A stretch of DNA of 53,644 nt, from assembly GCA_903883645.1 (NCBI GenBank), contig CAISBR010000016.1, positions 1 to 53,644 on the forward strand, written 5' to 3'. The stretch comes from an uncultured Myxococcales bacterium (GTDB lineage Bacteria > Myxococcota_A > UBA9042). Below the pieces are notes generated by a model. That model did no database searches. It saw only the letters and a list, made by a program, of their open reading frames with translations, and was not told the DNA's origin. The position numbers and the translations under genes were made by a program. Shown here piece by piece: positions 33,231 through 41,276 of this stretch (within the stretch, counting starts at the first letter, position 1; the number at the start of each line of letters is the position of its first letter).

Positions 33231-34331
33231 ATGGGCTCTGTTCTGACCAAAAACTGGAAGCAATACGTGACGCTTGAGTCACTTCTTCTTGTTTTTGCTC
33301 TGCTTTATCCGCTATTTCCGCTTTTCGATCTGGCCGGTGAGGCGGCCGGGCTGCAACTGCACCTCGATCAGCGCTTGGTAACTATCTTTATTTACGGCAT
33401 TTTGGTGGTAGCGCTCAACGTCCAGGTGGGCTACGCCGGGCTGCTGCAGCTTGGCATTGCCGCTTTCTTCGGCATCGGCGCCATGGCCACCGGCGTAATG
33501 ACAGTCGATAAGTACCCGTTTCATTTTGGATTCTGGGGGGCACTGCTGTGCGCTCCCTTCATCGCTGCTGTGGCGGGCACGGTCATTGGCGCGCCCACTT
33601 TGCGCTTGCGCGGCGACTACTTGGCCATCGTCACCATCGGCTTTGGCGAGGTGTTGCGCACAGTCCTCATCAACCTTGAAAACATTACAGACGGCCCGCG
33701 CGGTCTGAACCCGGTGCCCGACGTCTGGATTCCCTCGTGGCTGCGCGACTTTGCGGGCGGTGGCGACGCCGGCGAGGCCAATCTACTGGTCATGTATTAC
33801 ACGGCCCTGCTGGTGTTGGTCGCAGCCGTGGTGGTGCTCAAAGTTATTGAAACAACACGGGTTGGCCGGGCGTTTGTCGCCCTGCGCGAAGACGAACTGG
33901 CGGCCGCGTGCATGGGCCTCGACCCCGGCCGCATCAAGCTCATGGCGTTCGCGGGCGGTGCGGCGCTGTCAGGCCTGGCCGGCTGCCTCTATGCCACCAA
34001 CTTGACCACCACCGCCGACCCCACCAACTACGATTTCAACAACTCGGTCATGGTGCTTTGCTGTTTAATCATCGGCGGTTTGGGGTCCCTACGCGGTGCG
34101 CTGTTGGGTGCCGCAATGCTGATCGGCTTTGACAACGTGCTGTCGCCTCTGCTCGACCGGGCGATACAGGTCGCGGTCGGCGATGCGTCGCACCCCCTGG
34201 CGCGCTTTTCGTCGTGGCGCTGGTTCCTGTTTGGTTTCGCGCTGATCTTCATGATGCGCCTGCGACCCGAAGGCCTGTTTCCGGCCCGCCGCGTTGCCGC
34301 CGAGCTACACGAAGAACCGGAGGAAGCATGA
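33231..34331 (+). CDS. livM: Branched-chain amino acid ABC transporter permease LivM
   Basis: A 366-aa LivM-type permease. It has the family sequence ALNVQVGYAGLLQLGIAAFFGIGA, GDYLAIVTIGFGEVLRTVLINLENITDGPRGL, the cytoplasmic coupling helix FVALREDELAAACMGLDPGRIKLMAF, and GGLGSLRGALLGA. About nine to ten hydrophobic segments are visible. It begins 4 bp after livH and its stop overlaps the livG start (ATGA at 34328-34331), so translation is coupled. The C-terminus is acidic (EEPEEA). Confidence 0.93.
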   Translation: MGSVLTKNWKQYVTLESLLLVFALLYPLFPLFDLAGEAAGLQLHLDQRLVTIFIYGILVVALNVQVGYAGLLQLGIAAFFGIGAMATGVMTVDKYPFHFGFWGALLCAPFIAAVAGTVIGAPTLRLRGDYLAIVTIGFGEVLRTVLINLENITDGPRGLNPVPDVWIPSWLRDFAGGGDAGEANLLVMYYTALLVLVAAVVVLKVIETTRVGRAFVALREDELAAACMGLDPGRIKLMAFAGGAALSGLAGCLYATNLTTTADPTNYDFNNSVMVLCCLIIGGLGSLRGALLGAAMLIGFDNVLSPLLDRAIQVAVGDASHPLARFSSWRWFLFGFALIFMMRLRPEGLFPARRVAAELHEEPEEA

Positions 34332-35587
34332 GCACTTCCGCCGACACCGCCCCGCTCCTCAGCGTGCGCAAGCTGACCCTGCGCTTCGGCGGCCTCACCG
34401 CCGTCAGCGAAGTGGACCTCAGCGTGCATCCGGGCGAAATTGCCGCCGTCATTGGCCCAAATGGCGCCGGCAAGACCAGCCTTTTTAACGCAATCACAGG
34501 CATTTACGAGCCCACCTCCGGCGAAGTCTGGCTCGACGGTCACGACGTAAGGCAGGCGCTGACGGGCAGGGTCATCGCCGGCTGGTTGGCCACGGGCCTC
34601 GCCTCGAGCCTGCTATTTCTCTTTATCGCAGCCGGCGTCGATGCGGCATGGAAGGCTGTCGTCAAGGCACATGCCCCTTGGGATTTCACCATTTCAGGTG
34701 CATTCCGTGATCTATTTTCTCACTTTGCGGGCGGTAACATCGCTCTAATGTTTGGCTTTTGGCTCGCCGGGTTGGCGATTGGCACGCTCGGCGCACGTTC
34801 TGTGTGGTTGCGCAGCCGGCGCACTCCGCAGGGAGTGGCGTTGCAAGGCGTGGCGCGTACCTTCCAAAATATTCGTCTTTTTCACCACATGGGCGTACTC
34901 GAAAATGTGCTGGTGGCCATGGACCGGCATCTGCGCCACGGCAGCGTGGGCGGCGGCGATGCGGCCAAGTTGGCGATTAGCGGGCGTTTTGCTCAGCGAG
35001 CATGGCTCGACCTTGGCTTGCCGCTAGTCGCTCTGGCCGCGATGGTCGGCTTAAGCTGGACCACCGGCGACGGTGTCGACGACGAGACGCTGCCATCGAC
35101 CTTCTTGATTTTATTTGTACTTACCGCGGTCGGCTGGCTGATTCGCATTGCCCGCCGCGGCGCGCTTAGTGGCTCGAGCCAGGTTATCGAAGCGGTGGCG
35201 CGGCAAGAGGCCTTAGAACTGCTCAAATTCGTTGGGCTCGATAAGCGGGCGAACGACTTGGCCAAGAACCTGGCCTATGGCGAACAGCGTCGGCTCGAGG
35301 TAGCGAGGGCGCTGGCGACGCGGCCCAAGCTGTTGCTGCTCGACGAGCCGGCCGCGGGCATGAATCCCTCTGAAACCGTAGACTTAATGGCGCTCGTGCG
35401 GTCGATCCGCGACCGCGGCGTGACCGTGCTCCTCATCGAGCACCACATGCGGGTGGTGATGGGCATTAGCGACCATATTACGGTCTTGGTGCATGGCAAG
35501 CGCATTGCCCATGGCACGCCAGAAGAAATTCGTCGTGATCCCAAGGTGATCGAGGCCTATCTGGGCGCAGACGATGGGGGGCATTAG
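34328..35587 (+). CDS. livG: LivG-like ABC ATPase with two inserted transmembrane-like segments
   Basis: Encodes 419 aa, against about 255 for ordinary LivG. All ATPase parts are present: Walker A GPNGAGKT (43-50), Q-loop RTFQN (Gln180), signature LAYGEQRR (315-322, the LivG form), Walker B LLLLDEP (335-341) and H-loop His372. Two insertions break the fold. The first lies between Walker A and the Q-loop (about residues 78-168) and holds two hydrophobic stretches (82-103 and 136-158). The second lies between the Q-loop and the signature (about 205-284) and holds two more (224-244 and 256-272). Charged residues flank each stretch. If all four span the membrane, the ATPase would be membrane-anchored inside its own domain. 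Frame and sequence are continuous, so this is not a frameshift. It overlaps livM by 4 bp and is followed by livF. Confidence 0.85.
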   Translation: MSTSADTAPLLSVRKLTLRFGGLTAVSEVDLSVHPGEIAAVIGPNGAGKTSLFNAITGIYEPTSGEVWLDGHDVRQALTGRVIAGWLATGLASSLLFLFIAAGVDAAWKAVVKAHAPWDFTISGAFRDLFSHFAGGNIALMFGFWLAGLAIGTLGARSVWLRSRRTPQGVALQGVARTFQNIRLFHHMGVLENVLVAMDRHLRHGSVGGGDAAKLAISGRFAQRAWLDLGLPLVALAAMVGLSWTTGDGVDDETLPSTFLILFVLTAVGWLIRIARRGALSGSSQVIEAVARQEALELLKFVGLDKRANDLAKNLAYGEQRRLEVARALATRPKLLLLDEPAAGMNPSETVDLMALVRSIRDRGVTVLLIEHHMRVVMGISDHITVLVHGKRIAHGTPEEIRRDPKVIEAYLGADDGGH

Positions 35588-35590
35588 CGC

Positions 35591-36298
35591 ATGTTGATCG
35601 TCGATGCGATCCACGCCGCCCACGGCGCCATCGAGGTGCTGCACGGTGTTTCGCTCAAGGTACAAGCCGGCGAGATTGTTACGCTAATCGGCGCAAATGG
35701 CGCAGGCAAGACGACCACGCTTACCTGTATCTCGGGCCTGCACAAGCCCAAGTCTGGCAAGATTGCCTTTGAAGGCAAAGACTTGCTGCCCCTGCCGGCG
35801 CACGACATCGTCCATTGCGGCATTGCCCATTGCCCCGAGGGCCGGCGCGTGTTTCCGCGGCAGTCGGTTGCCGAGAATCTGGCCCTGGGCGCGTACATCC
35901 GCAATGACAAAGCTGGAATTCGCCAAGATCTCGACAAGATCTACAGTCTGTTTCCGGTGCTGCTCGAGCGGCGCGCGCAGCTGGCGGGCACCCTGTCGGG
36001 CGGCGAGCAGCAGATGCTGGCCGTGGGGCGGGCGATGATGATTCGGCCCCGCCTGCTGCTGCTCGACGAGCCGTCGCTCGGTCTGGCGCCGTTGATTGTA
36101 AAGCGGATCTTTGATGTGATCTTGGAGCTCAACCGGCAGGGCACCACCATCTTGCTAGTCGAGCAGAACGCGCGGATGGCGCTCAAGATTGCCTCGCGGG
36201 CCTATGTGCTCGAGACGGGGTCGGTCATTGCCGAGGGTACGGGCGCCGAGTTGCTCGCGGACCCGAAGGTGCAGGCCGCGTATCTAGGCGATGCGTAA
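35591..36298 (+). CDS. livF: Branched-chain amino acid ABC transporter ATPase LivF
   Basis: A 235-aa ABC ATPase of normal length. Walker A GANGAGKT (34-41), signature LSGGEQQ, Walker B LLLLDEPS and H-loop-like LLVEQN are all present. It is the second ATPase of the LivHMGF complex, pairing with the unusual LivG-like subunit. It starts 4 bp after livG. The stop converges with a lipoprotein gene 12 bp away. Confidence 0.94.
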   Translation: MLIVDAIHAAHGAIEVLHGVSLKVQAGEIVTLIGANGAGKTTTLTCISGLHKPKSGKIAFEGKDLLPLPAHDIVHCGIAHCPEGRRVFPRQSVAENLALGAYIRNDKAGIRQDLDKIYSLFPVLLERRAQLAGTLSGGEQQMLAVGRAMMIRPRLLLLDEPSLGLAPLIVKRIFDVILELNRQGTTILLVEQNARMALKIASRAYVLETGSVIAEGTGAELLADPKVQAAYLGDA

Positions 36299-36310
36299 GC
36301 GGTTCTTCGC

Positions 36311-37513
36311 TTAGGGCTGCTGGCAAGGGTTGCTGCCAGAGCAGGGCGCCAGCACGATCGGCGTCAGCGAGTCGATTTCCGTATTTGCCTGGAAATTCTG
36401 CACATTCATGCTGCCGCCGACGATCGGGTAGGTGCTGCCGTTGGCGGTGCCGGTCAAGAACAGGCCGACGCCGCCGGCCGGTGCGTTGCAGATGACCAAA
36501 CCCTTGGCGTTGGGCGGGATTGCGCAAGTGGGCGTGACGTGGGCGTAGTCGATGACCCGGGCGTCGTAGCCCGAGCTGGCCGAGAGTTCGCAGGGCTTTG
36601 CCGCCCACGGATCTGTCATCGGCACCGCGATGTTGTTCTTGCTATCGCGCACTTGCACGTACACAGTGCCTACGCCTTTGCTGGCGCAGCTGCCGCTGGC
36701 GAAGGCCCAGTCAAAGCTGATGACGGAGCGGCGGTCGAGGTCAATCGCGCTGGGCGAATTCGTGGTCTGGGCGTCGACGACCGAGAACGGGCCGGCGAGG
36801 CTGATATTGCCCCAGCTTTCGGGTAGTTTGGGGCCGAACGCATCGACCTGCACATAGCGACTGGCACCGGCGGGCACTTTGGCGATGGTGGCGTTGCCGG
36901 CGCTGCAAGGGGCTTCGATATAGGCAAGTTCGTTCTTCTTTTCGTCTTTGACATGCACGGTGACGGTTGAGATGCCGAAGGTGCCGCACGCCGTCGCGGG
37001 GTTCTTGCCCTGCACGGTCCAGGTGACGTACACGTTGCCCTGGCCGTTGTAGGTGGTGCCGCCCGAGAGCTTGATCAAGTCGACAGGAGCCTCTACCTGT
37101 ATGAGTTTGTTAGCAATAAGGTTAAAAGGGCCGCTAGTGGGGTCGTTGCCCCAACTGGGCGAGCCGGCCACGTCGCTAGGGGTATAGCCGTCGATCTGGA
37201 GCCACACGCCGCCAACAACGGGCAAGTTGCTGACCGTGACTTGGCCTGTGGCGCAGCTAGCTGTGGCTTTTCCTAAGATTTTGCTTTTGGCGGCGTCGAG
37301 AACCAGCGCGTCGACGCTAGTGAGGCCCTTGGCGCTGCAGCCGCTGCTGGCGGGTTGGCCCGCGATGGTCCACGCCACGACAATGCTGGCCGTGCCAGAC
37401 GTTGTCTCGCCGCCGATGGGTGTGGCCGCGGGGGAGTTTGCCACGACGCAGCCCGAGAAACTGCCGGCGAGAGCGAGAAGTATCATGATGAATAAGGAGT
37501 TGCGTGCAAACAT
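36311..37513 (-). CDS. Lipoprotein with three similar beta-sandwich-like repeats
   Basis: Encodes 400 aa from ATG 37513 (GAGG about 10 nt upstream). The signal peptide ends in SFSGC (Cys22). The mature part holds three related units of about 110-130 residues. Each opens with a beta strand of the type VAWTIAG, VTWTVQG or FDWAFAS and has a Cys soon after (Ser/Thr-Gly/Ala-Cys). Each continues with a V-x-V-x-V-x-D strand (VDALVLDAAKSK, VTVHVKDEKKN, VYVQVRDSKNN), then a second Cys. Each unit probably has one disulfide. The overall plan resembles Ig-like surface repeats. Function unknown. Confidence 0.72.
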   Translation of the reverse strand: MFARNSLFIMILLALAGSFSGCVVANSPAATPIGGETTSGTASIVVAWTIAGQPASSGCSAKGLTSVDALVLDAAKSKILGKATASCATGQVTVSNLPVVGGVWLQIDGYTPSDVAGSPSWGNDPTSGPFNLIANKLIQVEAPVDLIKLSGGTTYNGQGNVYVTWTVQGKNPATACGTFGISTVTVHVKDEKKNELAYIEAPCSAGNATIAKVPAGASRYVQVDAFGPKLPESWGNISLAGPFSVVDAQTTNSPSAIDLDRRSVISFDWAFASGSCASKGVGTVYVQVRDSKNNIAVPMTDPWAAKPCELSASSGYDARVIDYAHVTPTCAIPPNAKGLVICNAPAGGVGLFLTGTANGSTYPIVGGSMNVQNFQANTEIDSLTPIVLAPCSGSNPCQQP

Positions 37514-37588
37514 CGACTGCCTCGTTATGTGCCGCTGGCAAATTGGCGCGGCCTGCGGAAGGGCAACGCACCGGATGCGCCGCGGATT

Positions 37589-37600
37589 CAGGGGCCCCTG
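37589..37600. promoter_or_regulatory. 12-bp perfect palindrome in a divergent intergenic region
   Basis: CAGGGGCCCCTG lies between the two divergent lipoprotein genes at 37513 and 37713. A TTGACG at 37649-37654 could be a -35 box for the plus-strand gene, but no good -10 is evident. An operator role is possible but unproven. Confidence 0.25.
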
Positions 37601-37712
37601 CACGATACGCCGCCGCGCACGGCTTGGCACGGTCTTTGGGCGCTTTTCTTGACGGTGTGGCCAAGCGGTCGATCCTAGAGGCCGGGCGCGCCACGCCCAA
37701 CGCGAGCTGCCA

Positions 37713-38654
37713 TTGGCTGAACTGCTGCCGATTCTCCGCCGAAATGTGCATGCCAATGCTAGTTATTGGCTTTGTTATTGCTTTGTTACCATCTCTGGTT
37801 GCGGCGCGGCGGCTCGCTATCCCCGCGACTACGCGTTCGAAGATAGTGCGCTCAATGCCGATGGCGATGCTCTAGAACCGCTGCTAGGTCGGCCGATCGA
37901 TGTCGCCGAGCGCGCGGATCCTGTGCGAAGTAGCCCAGATCGGAGTGCAGCAGGGCGTCCTACACGGCGGCCGGTGGCGGTAGCGCCCAGCCCTGGGGGA
38001 ACGTGGCCGCAGCGGCACACGCAGACTCCTGAAATGCAACAAGAAAGTGCGCAAGAGGCTCAGCCCGTCGAACAGACGCCTGTTGCAGCGCCTCGGCAAG
38101 AGCCAACGCCGGCGCCGGTGCAGCAACCGGCAGCTCCGTCGAATGTGCGCGCACCCCAAAATGACGAGGAATTGCGAGCAACTCAGCGGGTTGAGGCCGC
38201 GCAGGCCCTGCTAGGTACGCCCGGGATGCAAGAGCGGGTGTTTGTGGCGCAAGTGCTCAAAGCCTCTGGGCAAGATACGCAGGTCGAGCCGCGCGGGCCC
38301 TATGCCGCAGCGCTGTGGAGCAAGCTGACCACGCAGAGCGGCCGCGTGCAAGACGGCGATACCAAGCCGGGCGATCTGATTTTCTTTCGTGATACTGCGG
38401 ATTTGAATGGCAATGGCCGGCCCGACGACGGCGTGACGCTGGTCGGCGTGGTCGAGCGAGTGCACGGCGCGCACGTGGTGCTGATTGCGCAACGGGCCGG
38501 CAAAGTGCGCCGAATGGCTGTGGACCCGACGCGTGCGCAGATGATTCGCGATGCGGCGGGCGAGGTCGTCAACACGCGGTTGGTGCGGTGGCCGAGCAAC
38601 AACGAGGTCTGGACGACTGGGCAATGCTTGGTGGGATACGCTCGGCCCAAGTAA
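37713..38654 (+). CDS. NlpC/P60-like lipoprotein, probably catalytically inactive
   Basis: Encodes 313 aa if TTG 37713 is the start; a GTG at 37746 is an alternative. The N-terminus has RR followed by a hydrophobic run to TISGC (Cys30), a lipobox. A long Pro/Gln/Ala/Arg-rich linker (about 60-150) leads to the C-terminal domain (about 160-313). There, KPGDLIFFRD matches the NlpC/P60 motif that follows the catalytic Cys in cell-wall peptidases, and a His follows in ERVHGAHVVLI. The expected upstream Cys (DCSGxV) is replaced by a Cys-free RVFVAQVL, so peptidase activity is doubtful. The DTADLNGNGRPDDG stretch is acidic and looks Ca-binding-like. Confidence 0.62.
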   Translation: MAELLPILRRNVHANASYWLCYCFVTISGCGAAARYPRDYAFEDSALNADGDALEPLLGRPIDVAERADPVRSSPDRSAAGRPTRRPVAVAPSPGGTWPQRHTQTPEMQQESAQEAQPVEQTPVAAPRQEPTPAPVQQPAAPSNVRAPQNDEELRATQRVEAAQALLGTPGMQERVFVAQVLKASGQDTQVEPRGPYAAALWSKLTTQSGRVQDGDTKPGDLIFFRDTADLNGNGRPDDGVTLVGVVERVHGAHVVLIAQRAGKVRRMAVDPTRAQMIRDAAGEVVNTRLVRWPSNNEVWTTGQCLVGYARPK

Positions 38655-38669
38655 TCGCTTCTAGTTCAG

Positions 38670-41096
38670 CTAAGTTGTGAGCCAAACTAGCGTCGCACCG
38701 TCGCCGCCTTCGCCCTGGGCGCCCGGCCGACTGTGCGCCACGTGGGGATGCCGGCGCAGATGCGAGCGGATGGCGTCGCGCAGCGCCCCGGTGCCATGGC
38801 CGTGGACGATGCAAGCCCCTGGACGGCCTGACAAAATCATCTTGTCTAAGTGCCGATCGACCTCGGTCACCGCCTCTTCGGCGCGCATGCCGCGCACATC
38901 AACCGTCGCATCGGGCTGCCGCAAAAGCGCCGCACCTTCGTCGAGATTGCGGGGTTGCGAAGTAGAATCAGACGGTTGACGGCTCTGCGCCCCAGACTTG
39001 GCCTGGGTCTTGGGCAGTGGCGCACGGTCCGTGGGCTTGCTTGTGGCCAATTCGCCCATGGTGGCCCACAGCTCTAGGCCCCCGGCGCGCACCTTGAAGC
39101 GATCGCCCTTGGGCGCCACATCGATGACCTCGACGCGGCTATCGAGGCCCAAATGCCAAGCCACGCTGCCCACTTGCAGCTGTGCGGCCTGCAGCGGCTC
39201 GCGTTCGACCTTGCCGCCCAGCCGTGCCAGCGCCGCCCTTTGCTGATGCTCGACCTCCACCTGCCGGTGCGCCACCACCTTGGTCGCTTCGTCGATGCGC
39301 TTCTTGTCGGCCGATTGCGCCGCGTGGCGAGCCTGGGTCAATTCTTGAGCAATAGTCTGCAGTTGCTTGCCCATGTCGGCCGTGGCGCGCTCGATGCGCC
39401 GGTCGATGGCGCGCTGCTCATTCTGCCGCTGGTCGTCGAGCAATTGCCGGCTGTTTTCAAGCTGTTTCTGCTCGCGCACCACCCCTTGCTGGGCCTCGAC
39501 CAGGGCCTGCCGTTCGGCCTGCAGACGGTCGAGCAGCTGCATCACCTCGCTACCGCCTGTACCCATCAGCTGCTCGGCGCGGTGGACGATACTCGGCGGC
39601 ATCCCCAGCCGTGCCGCCAGCGCCAGCGGGTTCGACGTACCCATGTGCCCGAGCGTCAAGCGAAAAGTGGGCGTAAGGCTGCGGGCATCGAGCTCGAGCG
39701 CGGCGTTGACGCACACCGGATTGCGCAGCGCCAGTAGCTTCAGCGCCTCGAAGTGGGTGGTAACTACGCCCCAGGCCCCAGGAAGTTGCTCCATGGCGTG
39801 CTCTAGGATCGCCGTCGCCAGCGCGGCCCCGGCCAGCGGTTCCGTGCCTGTGGCCAGTTCGTCGAGCAGAATCAGCGTTTGCCCCGGTTGCTCTGCCGCA
39901 GTCACCACTTGCGCGATGCGCCGCAGATGCCCCTCAAAGGTCGACAGGCCGCGCTCGATGTCTTGGGCATCGCCCAGCACCACCTCGACGCGGTCGAACC
40001 AGGGCAGCACCGTATCGGCCGACGCGCACACAAACAGACCCAGGCGCGCCATCTCGACTAGTAGGCCCACGGCGCTCAAGACCACCGTCTTTCCGCCGCC
40101 ATTGGGCCCCGACACCACCAGCCAGCGCGCCGGCGCCGACCAGCGCACCGCGTTGGCAACCACATGTACCCCATCGAGCACTAGAATCGGATGGCGCAGG
40201 GCCGGAGCATCCAGCGCACTGTTGCCGGCAAACTGCGGGCGGTGCGCACCCAGCTGCACGGCAAGTCGCCCGGCCGCCAGGCGCAGGTCCAACGTGGTCA
40301 AAACCCCAGACGTGATCTGCAGTTCCTCGCTATGTTCCGCGCACATCTGCGACAGCTCGGCCAGGATGCGCCGCTCCTCGCGCCGGACGGCCTCGTGCGC
40401 AAGCGCCAGCTGATTGTTGGCCTCGACCAGCTCCTGCGGCTCGACATACACCGTCGCACCGGTCTGCGAGACGCCGTGGATGATCCCAGAAAGTGTGCGT
40501 TTTTGGCTCGCCACCACCGGCAACACATAGCGATCGTCGCGCAGGGTGTAGTAGTCGTCTTGCAGCAGACCCGCCGCGTCGGTCTCTTTGACCAGCGACT
40601 CGATGCGGCGCCGCAACCGTGCCCCTAGCGCAAACACCTCTTGCCGCAGCCGCGCCAGCTCAGAACTCGCCGTGTCGAGCAGGGTCCCAGCCTCGTCGAG
40701 CGAGTCGGCCAGGATGGTGCCAACCAGCTCAAGATCGGGCATGCGGGCCAAGTGCCCGCGCAGTAACCGAATCTCGGGTGGCCACAGCTGCGCTAGCCGC
40801 ACATTCTGCCGCCCGGCCCGAGCCAGGCTGCCCAGTGCTGCCAGTTCGCTGCCATCGAGCGCAGCACCGCGCCCCGCCCGATTCAGTGGCTCACCCACAT
40901 CAAGCCGAGGCGGCAGCCGGGGCAGCGACGTGCCGCGCAAAATCAACTCCGCCTCGGCCACTTCGCTAAGGCGCACCTGTGCTTCGGCCACATCGTGCGC
41001 CGGCTGCAGACCTAGCGCTGCCGCCTGTCCACGGTCAGTAACTGCATGATAAGCCAATGCTTCTAAGACTCGGTAGCTGCGCAGACCTTCGCTCAT
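38670..41096 (-). CDS. mutS2: MutS2 family protein with Smr nuclease domain
   Basis: Encodes 808 aa. ATG 41096 is chosen for AGGAG upstream; the frame is open beyond it. MutS2 has no mismatch-recognition domain and acts on branched DNA or on collided ribosomes. Features: core and clamp region (1-300) with LRDDRYVLPVVASQKR and GATVYVEPQELVE, Walker A SGPNGGGKT (329-337), Walker B LILLDE (408-413) and a TTHF switch. A long Arg/Gln/Glu-rich coiled coil follows. At the C-terminus is an Smr domain with VDVRGMRAEEAV and HGHGTGALR. It is divergent from the AAA/TPR gene. Confidence 0.93.
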   Translation of the reverse strand: MSEGLRSYRVLEALAYHAVTDRGQAAALGLQPAHDVAEAQVRLSEVAEAELILRGTSLPRLPPRLDVGEPLNRAGRGAALDGSELAALGSLARAGRQNVRLAQLWPPEIRLLRGHLARMPDLELVGTILADSLDEAGTLLDTASSELARLRQEVFALGARLRRRIESLVKETDAAGLLQDDYYTLRDDRYVLPVVASQKRTLSGIIHGVSQTGATVYVEPQELVEANNQLALAHEAVRREERRILAELSQMCAEHSEELQITSGVLTTLDLRLAAGRLAVQLGAHRPQFAGNSALDAPALRHPILVLDGVHVVANAVRWSAPARWLVVSGPNGGGKTVVLSAVGLLVEMARLGLFVCASADTVLPWFDRVEVVLGDAQDIERGLSTFEGHLRRIAQVVTAAEQPGQTLILLDELATGTEPLAGAALATAILEHAMEQLPGAWGVVTTHFEALKLLALRNPVCVNAALELDARSLTPTFRLTLGHMGTSNPLALAARLGMPPSIVHRAEQLMGTGGSEVMQLLDRLQAERQALVEAQQGVVREQKQLENSRQLLDDQRQNEQRAIDRRIERATADMGKQLQTIAQELTQARHAAQSADKKRIDEATKVVAHRQVEVEHQQRAALARLGGKVEREPLQAAQLQVGSVAWHLGLDSRVEVIDVAPKGDRFKVRAGGLELWATMGELATSKPTDRAPLPKTQAKSGAQSRQPSDSTSQPRNLDEGAALLRQPDATVDVRGMRAEEAVTEVDRHLDKMILSGRPGACIVHGHGTGALRDAIRSHLRRHPHVAHSRPGAQGEGGDGATLVWLTT

Positions 41097-41276
41097 CCGG
41101 GGGTGCTCCTGCCGGGTAGTGGGGCAAGGTTGCGACCAATTCGCAACGTGGTCTTGCCCGCCGGCCTGTGCGTTTCTATCATGGCAGTGCGCCGCGTTGC
41201 CACGGGTTGGCCGCGGGTGTGCAGGTTCACGACGCTTGTGCTGCTGCAGTGGCCCAGGCGTTTGAGTACCATAGCG

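Noticed and set aside
34328..35587. Frameshift or assembly artefact explaining the long LivG
   Set aside because: One frame holds every ATPase motif in the right order, and the inserted parts have coherent hydrophobic and charged pattern and normal codon composition.
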